Origin: Egibacteraceae bacterium
GTDB lineage: Bacteria > Actinomycetota > Nitriliruptoria > Euzebyales > Egibacteraceae
Reading direction: 5' to 3'
NCBI GenBank assembly: GCA_035540635.1
Contig: DATLGH010000006.1
Coordinates: 17,337-81,336, forward strand
Length of the DNA: 64,000 bases
This document shows positions 45,299 to 59,593 of this stretch, piece by piece. Within the stretch, counting starts at the first letter, position 1. Every line of letters starts with the position of its first letter. The notes below the pieces were generated by a model. That model did no database searches. It was not told the origin of the DNA and saw nothing but the letters and a program-made list of their open reading frames with translations. A program made the translations under genes and the position numbers.

Positions 45299-47887
45299 AT
45301 GACCGTCACGCCACGCGCCACCTACCGCCTCCAGCTCGGCACCGACCTCGACTTCGCCGCGGCCGGGGAGCTCGTCGACTACCTCGCGGCCCTCGGCGCG
45401 TCGCACCTCTACCTGTCGCCCCTTCTCGCGGCCGCGGCGGGCAGCGCCCACGGCTACGACGTCGCCGACCCGACCCGGGTCTCCGACGTCCTCGGGGGTG
45501 AGGAGGGGCTCCGCGCGCTGTCCGACCGCGCCCGCGCGGCAGGGCTCGGCCTCGTCGTCGACATCGTCCCCAACCACGTCGGCGTCGGCCCCGACAACCC
45601 CCTGTGGGAGGCGCTCCTCGCGGAGGGGCAGTCGGGCCCGGCCGGCCGCACGTTCGACGTGGACTGGGCAACGCCGCTGCCCGGGGCGGCGGGCAAGATC
45701 CTGCTGCCCGTCCTGGGCGAGCAGTACGGCGCCGTCCTCTACGCCGGCGAGCTCGAGGTGGTCGACGCCGACGGTGAATGGCGGCTGCGCTACTACGATC
45801 ACGACTTCCCCCTGTCACCGGAGGCTCAGGAAGCCCTGGACCGCTCGGGAGACGGTGAGCTGCTCGCTGGTACCCCCGGCGAGCCGGCGACGTGGACGCG
45901 CCTGCACGCGCTGCTCGAATCGCAGCACTACCGCCTCGTCCACTGGCGAGTGGGTGACCGTCTGCTGAACTACCGGCGTTTCTTCGCCATCAACGAGCTC
46001 GCCGCGGTGCGGGTCGAGGACCCGGCGGTCTTCGAGGCCACCCACGAGAAGGTGCTCGCGCTCGTGGGGGAGGGCGTCGTCGAGGGGCTCCGCGTCGACC
46101 ATCCCGACGGGTTGCGCGACCCTGCCCGGTACCTCGAGCGGCTCGCCGAGCGGACCGGCGGCGCATGGATCGTCGTCGAGAAGATCCGCGAGCGCGGCGA
46201 GCCCCTGCCGGACTGGCCGGTGGCGGGTACAACCGGCTACGAGTTCGCCAACGACGCGCTCGGGCTGTTCGTCGACGGGGGGGCCGAGGCGGTCCTCGAC
46301 GCGCTCGACGCCGAGTTCGGCGCGGCCGCGGTCCCGTACACCGCACAGGCGTGGGCGGCCAAGCGCGAGAAGCTCGCGACCGACCTGCAGGCCGACCTCC
46401 GCCGGCTCGGCCGCGTCCTCTGGCGGGTGACCCAGGAGCACCCCGAGGTTCGTGACGTCGACGACGCCCTGTGCCGTGCGGCCCTCGCCGACGTCATCGT
46501 CGCGATGGATGTCTACCGCAGCTACGTCGACCCTCGGACCGGACAGGCGAGCGCCGACGACGTCGCGCGCGTGCGGGGCGCGGTCGATCGAGCCCGCGGC
46601 TTCGGGCACGCCCCCGCCTTCCTCTACGGGTTCCTCGCCGACGTCCTGATCGGACGCGCCGGCACGACGCCGGATCATCTCGAGGTCCTCGGCCGGTTCC
46701 CGCAGCTGTCGGGTGCGGTCATGGCCAAAGGGGTGGAGGACACGGTCTTCTACCGCTACGTACGGCTCTCGGCGGTCAACGAGGTCGGCGGGGACCCCGG
46801 CGAGCTCGGGCTCAGCGTCGCGGGCTTCCACGGCGCGAATGCCGAGCGCGCACGCTGCCATCCCACCGGGATGCTCACCACGTCGACCCACGACACGAAG
46901 CGGGGGGAGGACGTGCGACTGCGGATCGCGGCGCTGTCGGAGCTGGTCGAGGTCTGGGAGCGTGAGGTCCGGCGGTGGCGGGAGCTCAACGCCGGCTGCG
47001 TCGCGTCGACTCGCGCCGGTCCCGCCCCCGATCCTCAGACCGAGTACCTTCTGTACCAGACGCTGGTCGGCGTATGGCCGATCGAGCGCAGCGGGGTCAC
47101 CGGGCCCGACCTCGTGGAGCGCGTCGGCGACTACGCGGTGAAGGCCGCACGTGAGGCCGGCCGGCGCACGACCTGGACGAACGCCGACGAGGCGTTCGAG
47201 CAGGGTGTGCGGGCCTTCGTCGCAGCGGTCCTCGACACGGAGAGGTCCCCGGCCTTCGTCGAGGGGCTTGCCGCCGTCGCCGGCCGGGCGGCGGAGATAG
47301 GGATGGTGTCCGGGCTCGGGCAGACCCTCCTGCGCTGCACTTCACCCGGCGTGCCCGACACCTACCAGGGCAACGAGCTGTGGGACGACAGCCTCGTCGA
47401 CCCCGACAACCGCCGACCCGTCGACTTCGCGCTGCGCAGGCGGCTCCTCGCCGCGCTCGACGGCGGCGCTGACCCGTCCGAGCTCCTGCGTGAGCGCCGG
47501 GACGGCCGGGTGAAGCTCTGGGTGCTGTCGCGGGCGCTGCGGGCCCGGCGCGAGCACCTTGCGGCTGTCGGCGCGGATGGGGCGTACGTGCCGCTGGTCG
47601 TGTCCGGCCGGTGGGCCGACCACGTCGTCGCCTACGCGCGGGTCGCACCGGACGGCGACGCCCTGCTGGTCGTGGTCCCCCGGCTTCCGGGCCACGTCAT
47701 GGGTGAGGGCGGCCAGCCGCCCACCGGCGCCATTTGGGACGACACGAACGTGGAGCTCGGCGAGGACCTGCAGGCCCGGCGCTGGACGAGCTTGCTGACC
47801 GACGAGCGCCACGGTCCGAGCACGCTGCTCGCCGTCTCCTCCGCGTGCGCGACCCTACCCCTCGCCCTGCTCGCGGCCGAGCGCTAA
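45299..47887 (+). CDS. treY: maltooligosyltrehalose synthase TreY
   Basis: Converts the reducing end of a maltodextrin to a trehalosyl end, the first step of the TreY-TreZ route. It has 862 aa. Characteristic motifs are TYRLQLGTDLDFAAAGELV, SHLYLSPLLAAAAGSAHGYD, GLRVDHPDGLRDP, the acid region WIVVEKIRERGE and TSTHDTKRGEDVR. Its partner TreZ is encoded ~0.5 kb downstream on the other strand. Confidence 0.96.
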   Translation: MTVTPRATYRLQLGTDLDFAAAGELVDYLAALGASHLYLSPLLAAAAGSAHGYDVADPTRVSDVLGGEEGLRALSDRARAAGLGLVVDIVPNHVGVGPDNPLWEALLAEGQSGPAGRTFDVDWATPLPGAAGKILLPVLGEQYGAVLYAGELEVVDADGEWRLRYYDHDFPLSPEAQEALDRSGDGELLAGTPGEPATWTRLHALLESQHYRLVHWRVGDRLLNYRRFFAINELAAVRVEDPAVFEATHEKVLALVGEGVVEGLRVDHPDGLRDPARYLERLAERTGGAWIVVEKIRERGEPLPDWPVAGTTGYEFANDALGLFVDGGAEAVLDALDAEFGAAAVPYTAQAWAAKREKLATDLQADLRRLGRVLWRVTQEHPEVRDVDDALCRAALADVIVAMDVYRSYVDPRTGQASADDVARVRGAVDRARGFGHAPAFLYGFLADVLIGRAGTTPDHLEVLGRFPQLSGAVMAKGVEDTVFYRYVRLSAVNEVGGDPGELGLSVAGFHGANAERARCHPTGMLTTSTHDTKRGEDVRLRIAALSELVEVWEREVRRWRELNAGCVASTRAGPAPDPQTEYLLYQTLVGVWPIERSGVTGPDLVERVGDYAVKAAREAGRRTTWTNADEAFEQGVRAFVAAVLDTERSPAFVEGLAAVAGRAAEIGMVSGLGQTLLRCTSPGVPDTYQGNELWDDSLVDPDNRRPVDFALRRRLLAALDGGADPSELLRERRDGRVKLWVLSRALRARREHLAAVGADGAYVPLVVSGRWADHVVAYARVAPDGDALLVVVPRLPGHVMGEGGQPPTGAIWDDTNVELGEDLQARRWTSLLTDERHGPSTLLAVSSACATLPLALLAAER

Positions 47888-47898
47888 CGGCTGATCGT

Positions 47899-48222
47899 CT
47901 AGGGGCGACCGATCTCGCGGGTCGCGTCGGAGCGGTTGCCGAGCTTGGCCAGGCCACGGCTGATCACGTAGGCCATGACGGCCCAGGTCGCGAAGCGCCA
48001 GCCGTCGGCGCGGGGCAGCGCGTCGCCGTCGACGTAGGCGGCGAGCAAGACGAAGACGACGAGGATGACGGTCATCCAGAACTCCGTCGTCTTGATCGCC
48101 GCGCGGACGGGCCCACCGCCGCCGGGCTTGGGGATTCGGACCGTGAACTCCTCGCGGTGGCCGGTGGACGGCCGCCCGCCGGGAGCCGGCCGGTCGATGG
48201 GGTTGGTGTGGGTGTCGCTCAT
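47899..48222 (-). CDS. small membrane protein
   Basis: Unrecognised, 107 aa. A polar N-terminus of ~45 residues (TVRIPKPGGGGPVRAAIK) is followed by one clear helix (FWMTVILVVFVLLAAYV), a short polar loop and a second weaker helix (WRFATWAVMAYVISRGLAKL). It has a strong Shine-Dalgarno (GAGGGAGG). Small proteins of this layout occur widely in actinobacteria. Its position inside the glucan cluster is not explained. Confidence 0.65.
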   Translation of the reverse strand: MSDTHTNPIDRPAPGGRPSTGHREEFTVRIPKPGGGGPVRAAIKTTEFWMTVILVVFVLLAAYVDGDALPRADGWRFATWAVMAYVISRGLAKLGNRSDATREIGRP

Positions 48223-48262
48223 CTCGCCCTCCCTCGTGCCCCCGGATTGCCTATCCAGAGCG

Positions 48263-48291
48263 ATGCTATTCCACAGAAGGGGCGCTCCTAA
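48263..48291 (-). promoter_or_regulatory. promoter of the small membrane-protein gene
   Basis: Minus strand TTAGGA (48291-48286), a 17-bp spacer and TAGCAT (48268-48263). The leader would be ~34 nt with the Shine-Dalgarno in place. This stretch (48223-48380) is clearly lower in GC than its surroundings and otherwise empty. Confidence 0.5.
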
Positions 48292-48380
48292 TCGAGCTCG
48301 GTGGAGTGCGGCTTCAACCAGCCCTGCGTCACCGGACAGGGCAGCGCGCGTCTTTGAGCCCGGGTCGGGTGGACCGGAAA

Positions 48381-50207
48381 CTACCCGGCGGCGACGCGCT
48401 GCCACAGGGCCGCGGCGGTGGGGCCGACCGTGAGGCTGCCGGTCACGGCTCCTGACCCGGAAGCCTCACCGTCGCCGTCGTAGCGGGCGTCGTCGGTGTC
48501 GAGCAGGCGGCGCCAGGTGCCGTCGGGGACCGGCAGCCTCACCGGCTCGGATCCGAGGTTCGCGGCCAGCAGGGCCGGTGCGCCGCGGGGATCCCCGCGG
48601 ACGACGAGGAGCTGCTCGTCGGTGGACCGGAGCACCTCGACGAGGTCGCGCCGGCCGTTGCCGAGCGCCGGCACGGTGCGCCGCAGGTGCAGCAGGTCCG
48701 ACCACAGTGCGCGCCGGGCATGCCCCGCGGGGGTAGTGGCGGCGCTCCAGTCGAGCACGCTCGCGTCCCGGGTCGCGGCGTCCTGCGGGTCCGGCACATC
48801 GGTTCCGGCGAAGGCGGCGAAGGCGGCGAACTCCTCCACGCGGCCCTTGCGGACGGCCTCGGCGAGCTCCGGCTCGGGATGGCTGGTGAAGTACTGGAAC
48901 GGGCGGGTCTCGCCGTACTCCTCACCCATGAACAACATCGGCGTGGTCGGCGAGGCGCAGAGCAGGACGACGGCGACGCGCACGCGGGCGGGCTCGACGA
49001 GGGTCGTCAACCGGTCTCCCGCCGCGCGGTTGCCGACCTGGTCGTGGTTCTGCACGCAGGTCACCAGCCGGTGCCCCGGGACGTCGCCGAGGGGTGCGCC
49101 GACGGTGCGTTCGCGGTACCGGGAGTAGCGACCGTCGAACAGGAAGCCCCGCCGGTACGCGCGGGCGACGTCGGGCAGCCCCGAGTAGTCGGTGTAGTAG
49201 CCCTCGTGCTCGCCGGTGACCGCGGTGTGGATGGCGTGGTGCAGGTCGTCTGCCCACTGCCCGTGCATCCCCTGGCCGCCGGCCTCGCGTGGCCGGACGG
49301 TCGCCGGGTCGGCGCGGTCGGACTCGGCGATGAGCTGGCGTGGGCGCCCGGTGGCGACCTCGAGCGCGTCCACCGCGGCCGACAGCTCGCTCAGGATGTG
49401 GACCGCGGAGTTGTCGACGAGGCCGTGCACGGCGTCCAGGCGCAGCGCGTCGACGTGGTAGTCGGCGAGCCAGGAGAGCGCGTTGTCGACGATGAACGCG
49501 CGGACGGGGTCGCTGCCCGGACCGTCGAGGTTGAGTGCGTCCCCCCACGGGGTCGTGTAGTGACCGGTGAGGTAGGGACCGAAGTCGGGCAGGTAGTTGC
49601 CCGACGGGCCGAGGTGGTTGTAGACGACGTCGAGGACGACGGCGAGCCCGGCGGCGTGCGCCGCGTCGACGAAGCGCGCGAAGCCGGCGGGGCCGCCGTA
49701 GGGCTCGTGGACGGCGTACCACGCGACCCCGTCGTAGCCCCACCCGCGTTCGCCGTTGTAGGCGTTGACCGGCATGACCTCGACGTGGGTGACGCCGAGT
49801 TCGGCCAGCGCGGGCAGGCGGGCCTCCGCCGCCTCGAAGGTTCCCTCGGGGGCGAAGGTGCCGACGTGGAGCTCGTAGACGACCGCGGCGGACAGCGGTG
49901 GCGCACGCCAGCCGTCGTCCGTCCAAGTGAACCGGCGGGGGTCGAGGACGCGGGCCGCCTCGTGCACACCGTGCGGCAGCCAGCGGCTCGCGGGGTCGGG
50001 ACGGGGCGGTCCGCCGTCGAGGCTGAAGCGGTAGGGCTGGCCGTGCGTGGCGTCCACGCGCAGGGCGAACCAGCCGTCGCCGCCGGGCTCCATCGGCGCC
50101 GTCGTGGCGTCGCGGAGCAGCGCCACGTGGTCGGCGTGCGGGGCCCACACGCGAAAGGTCGTGCTGCCGTCGTCGTGGGGCAGCGCTCCGTGTCGGGGGG
50201 CGTGGAT
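48381..50207 (-). CDS. treZ: maltooligosyltrehalose trehalohydrolase TreZ
   Basis: Cuts trehalose from maltooligosyltrehalose. It has an N-terminal CBM48-like domain (FRVWAPHADHVALL) and a GH13 barrel with VYELHVGTFAPEGTF, VVYNHLGPSGNY, nucleophile region DALRLDAVHGL, acid LIAESDRADP and CVQNHDQVGNRA. No ATG, GTG or TTG lies early enough to give the full N-terminus. The GTG at 50150 would cut off the start of the first strand. An ATC at 50207 has a perfect AAGGAG at 6 nt and would give 608 aa, so it is proposed as the start. About 76 bp separate it from the antiporter gene. Confidence 0.9.
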   Translation of the reverse strand: MHAPRHGALPHDDGSTTFRVWAPHADHVALLRDATTAPMEPGGDGWFALRVDATHGQPYRFSLDGGPPRPDPASRWLPHGVHEAARVLDPRRFTWTDDGWRAPPLSAAVVYELHVGTFAPEGTFEAAEARLPALAELGVTHVEVMPVNAYNGERGWGYDGVAWYAVHEPYGGPAGFARFVDAAHAAGLAVVLDVVYNHLGPSGNYLPDFGPYLTGHYTTPWGDALNLDGPGSDPVRAFIVDNALSWLADYHVDALRLDAVHGLVDNSAVHILSELSAAVDALEVATGRPRQLIAESDRADPATVRPREAGGQGMHGQWADDLHHAIHTAVTGEHEGYYTDYSGLPDVARAYRRGFLFDGRYSRYRERTVGAPLGDVPGHRLVTCVQNHDQVGNRAAGDRLTTLVEPARVRVAVVLLCASPTTPMLFMGEEYGETRPFQYFTSHPEPELAEAVRKGRVEEFAAFAAFAGTDVPDPQDAATRDASVLDWSAATTPAGHARRALWSDLLHLRRTVPALGNGRRDLVEVLRSTDEQLLVVRGDPRGAPALLAANLGSEPVRLPVPDGTWRRLLDTDDARYDGDGEASGSGAVTGSLTVGPTAAALWQRVAAG

Positions 50208-50219
50208 GTCGGGCTCCTT
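50205..50219 (-). promoter_or_regulatory. Shine-Dalgarno pointing at a non-standard ATC start of treZ
   Basis: Minus strand AAGGAG (50219-50214), six bases, then ATC (50207-50205) in frame with treZ. The frame has a TAA stop a short way upstream and no standard start codon before GTG 50150, which has no ribosome-binding site. Confidence 0.45.
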
Positions 50220-50283
50220 GATGAGGGTTCTCGGGGGGGCTTACCCGGTCAGCGGTCCTCGGAACGCCGCCTGGAGGCACCGG

Positions 50284-51846
50284 CTAGCGGCGGCCGTGGC
50301 GTTCGCGGCGTTTGCGGAACCGGTCCGGCGGGACACCGGTCCGCACGTGCTCGGGTGTGCGGGTGGTCTCGCCGCGTGCCCATGCCACGATGGCCTCCGT
50401 CGCGTCGGTCTCCGCCGCTTGCCGCGAGGCGGCCACAAGCGCCTGGTCGCCCGGGCGCAGACGCGTGTCCCCGCGCGGCACGATGGCCCGGTGGCCACGC
50501 ACGAGCGCCGTGAGCAGCATCCCGGCTGGCAGCGGCACGTCGCGCAGGCGCTTGCCGCTCACGAACAGGTCGTCGGTGATGTCCACCTCGATGAGGTCCG
50601 CGTCGACGCCCTCCAGCGGGAGCGCCTCGGCGACCGGAGCCCACACCCGTGCGCCCTCGACGAGGCCCAGCAGGCGTGCCACCGGCCCCACTGTGGCGCC
50701 CTGGACCGCCGTCGAGACCAGCACGACGAAGAAGACGATGTTGAACACCGCCGCGCCTTCGGGGTAGCCCGCGGTGAGCGCGAAGGTGGCGAGCACGATC
50801 GGCACCGCCCCCCGCAACCCCGCCCAGGCGACGAGGGCCTGTTCTCGCCAGCTGAACCGCTGGCCGAGCAGGCACAGCACGACGGCCAACGGCCGGGCGA
50901 AGACGATGAGAATGCCGGTGATGGCCAGCGCCGGCAGGACGACGGGGGGCAGCTGGGCGGGGAAGACGAGGAGGCCGAGCACGAGGAACAGCGTGATCTC
51001 GGCGAGGTTCGCGAGCCCTTCGTGGAACAGGCGGATCCCGCGCCGGTGGCGGGGTACCCGCATACCGACGATCACCCCGGCGACGTACACCGCGAGGAAG
51101 CCCGACGCGCCGATCTCCGCGGCGGCGCCATAGGTCAGGCCGGCGAGCCCGAGGGCGAGGATGGGGAAAAGGCTCTCGCCGCTGAGGTCGAGGAAGCGGA
51201 GGGCGGCGCTGCCGAGCCAGCCGCCGACGAGGCCGACAGCCAGGCCTCCGGCAAGCTGGGCACCCAAGAAAGCGGCCCACTCGAGCGTCGTGGGCTGCGC
51301 CACCCAGGCCTGGAGGACGCCGATGGTGAGGACGATCGCGACCGGGTCGTTCGTTCCCGATTCGACCTCCAGAAGCGACATGATCCGGCGCGGCAGGGGC
51401 GCCTTGCGCAAGACCGCGAAGACCGCCGCGGCGTCCGTCGATGACACGACCGCGCCGATGAGCGCGGCGGTCAGCGGCGTCGTGCCGAACACGGCCCATA
51501 CTGCGGCCGCCGTCACGGCGGCGGTGATCACCACGCCGAGCGTGGCGAGGAGCAGCCCTGGCAGGGCTGCGCGCCGCAGGTCGGTCGGCTTCGTCGTCAG
51601 TCCCCCGGCGAACAGGATGACGAGGAGGGCCACGATCGCGACGTGCTGGGCGATCTGCGGCTCGTCGAGCTCGATCCAGCCGAGACCGCCGATCAGCATG
51701 CCGAGGGCGAGGAAGAGGATCAACCCCGGCACGCGGAGCCGCGCGGCGAAGCCCGCGCAGAGCACCCCGCCGACGAGCAGTGCCGCCGCGACCAGGACGC
51801 CGGGATCGGTCAGCAGGTCGGTGGCCACGCCGCGAAGGTAGCCCAC
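50284..51846 (-). CDS. CPA-type cation:proton antiporter with C-terminal RCK/TrkA-C domain
   Basis: Protein of 520 aa with about twelve membrane helices. Family motifs are GGLTTKPTDLRRA, SSTDAAAVFAVLR, the transport-site ESGTNDPVAIVL and GLRGAVPIVLA. After residue ~400 a cytosolic TrkA-C-like domain follows (LIEVDITDDLFVSGKRLRDV, HRAIVPRGDTRLRPGDQAL). This is the layout of NhaP2/CvrA K+(Na+)/H+ antiporters used in ion and osmotic control. It lies inside the trehalose/glucan cluster, between treZ and the maltokinase-GlgB gene. GTG start at 51846; an in-frame GTG at 51828 is an alternative. Confidence 0.92.
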   Translation of the reverse strand: MGYLRGVATDLLTDPGVLVAAALLVGGVLCAGFAARLRVPGLILFLALGMLIGGLGWIELDEPQIAQHVAIVALLVILFAGGLTTKPTDLRRAALPGLLLATLGVVITAAVTAAAVWAVFGTTPLTAALIGAVVSSTDAAAVFAVLRKAPLPRRIMSLLEVESGTNDPVAIVLTIGVLQAWVAQPTTLEWAAFLGAQLAGGLAVGLVGGWLGSAALRFLDLSGESLFPILALGLAGLTYGAAAEIGASGFLAVYVAGVIVGMRVPRHRRGIRLFHEGLANLAEITLFLVLGLLVFPAQLPPVVLPALAITGILIVFARPLAVVLCLLGQRFSWREQALVAWAGLRGAVPIVLATFALTAGYPEGAAVFNIVFFVVLVSTAVQGATVGPVARLLGLVEGARVWAPVAEALPLEGVDADLIEVDITDDLFVSGKRLRDVPLPAGMLLTALVRGHRAIVPRGDTRLRPGDQALVAASRQAAETDATEAIVAWARGETTRTPEHVRTGVPPDRFRKRRERHGRR

Positions 51847-51861
51847 GGGTGGCCGCGCAGG

Positions 51862-57098
<5,237 letters not shown>

Positions 57099-57117
57099 CC
57101 TGTGATCCTCGCCTGAC

Positions 57118-59067
<1,950 letters not shown>

Positions 59068-59119
59068 CAGCCGCCCCCTTCGTGGCTCGCCAACCCCTGG
59101 GTCCTACCCGGGTGTGCAG

Positions 59120-59127
59120 ACCCTATA
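59120..59127 (-). promoter_or_regulatory. candidate -10 for the glgE operon
   Basis: TATAGGGT (minus strand, 59127-59120) contains two overlapping -10-like hexamers. It lies 52 nt before the glgE GTG, just beyond the 3' end of a small upstream gene. No -35 could be assigned. Confidence 0.4.
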
Positions 59128-59162
59128 CGTGGAGGGGCGGAGGCCGCCCGGACGCGGCCGGT

Positions 59163-59432
59163 TCAGGCGGCCGGCGGAATCGGCCTCGACGGGCTCGTTC
59201 TGCCCGTGCTGAGCGCGGCGGTGAGGACGCGGATGCGCCCCCGAGCCGCGAGAACGTCGACGTCGTTGACGGCGAGGCCGAGGCGCTCGGCGATCTCGGC
59301 GGGGGGAAGCCCGGCTGCGACGAGGCGCAGGACGTCCTTGCTCGAGCTCTCGGGGACGACGGCGAGGAGCTCCTCCACCGCCTCCCATGCGACCACGAGG
59401 TCTGCGGGGTCCTCCGTGCGCGGGTGGTGCAT
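59163..59432 (-). CDS. small helix-turn-helix protein between glgE and glgP
   Basis: Protein of 89 aa. Residues ~30-70 form a likely HTH (SSKDVLRLVAAGLPPAEIAE, then RLGLAVNDVDVLAARGRIRV), like the DNA-binding part of sigma-region-4 or LuxR proteins. There is no partner domain. It reads in the same direction as glgE, ends ~95 bp upstream of it, and is divergent from glgP, so it could be a local regulator of the glucan genes. The start appears leaderless. Confidence 0.6.
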   Translation of the reverse strand: MHHPRTEDPADLVVAWEAVEELLAVVPESSSKDVLRLVAAGLPPAEIAERLGLAVNDVDVLAARGRIRVLTAALSTGRTSPSRPIPPAA

Positions 59433-59438
59433 CCCCCA

Positions 59439-59444
59439 AGGGTA
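59439..59444 (-). promoter_or_regulatory. -10 element TACCCT before the small HTH gene
   Basis: TACCCT (minus strand, 59444-59439) ends 6 nt before the ATG at 59432, consistent with a leaderless transcript. Confidence 0.45.
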
Positions 59445-59549
59445 GGGCCCCTCGGGCGCCTGCGTCGAGTGGCGCTGGTCCGCCCGGTCGGGACGGCGTC
59501 GCAGGGCGACGGGGTGGCCCTGGCGGGATTCGACGTTCGCGGCCGGCGG

Positions 59550-59555
59550 TACAGT
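59550..59555 (+). promoter_or_regulatory. candidate -10 element for glgP
   Basis: TACAGT lies 38 nt before the proposed glgP start. The leader has no strong Shine-Dalgarno, and an in-frame GTG occurs at 59576. Confidence 0.35.
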
Positions 59556-59593
59556 GCAGGCTTCCCCGTTCCCTGGTGAAAGAACGACGCACG

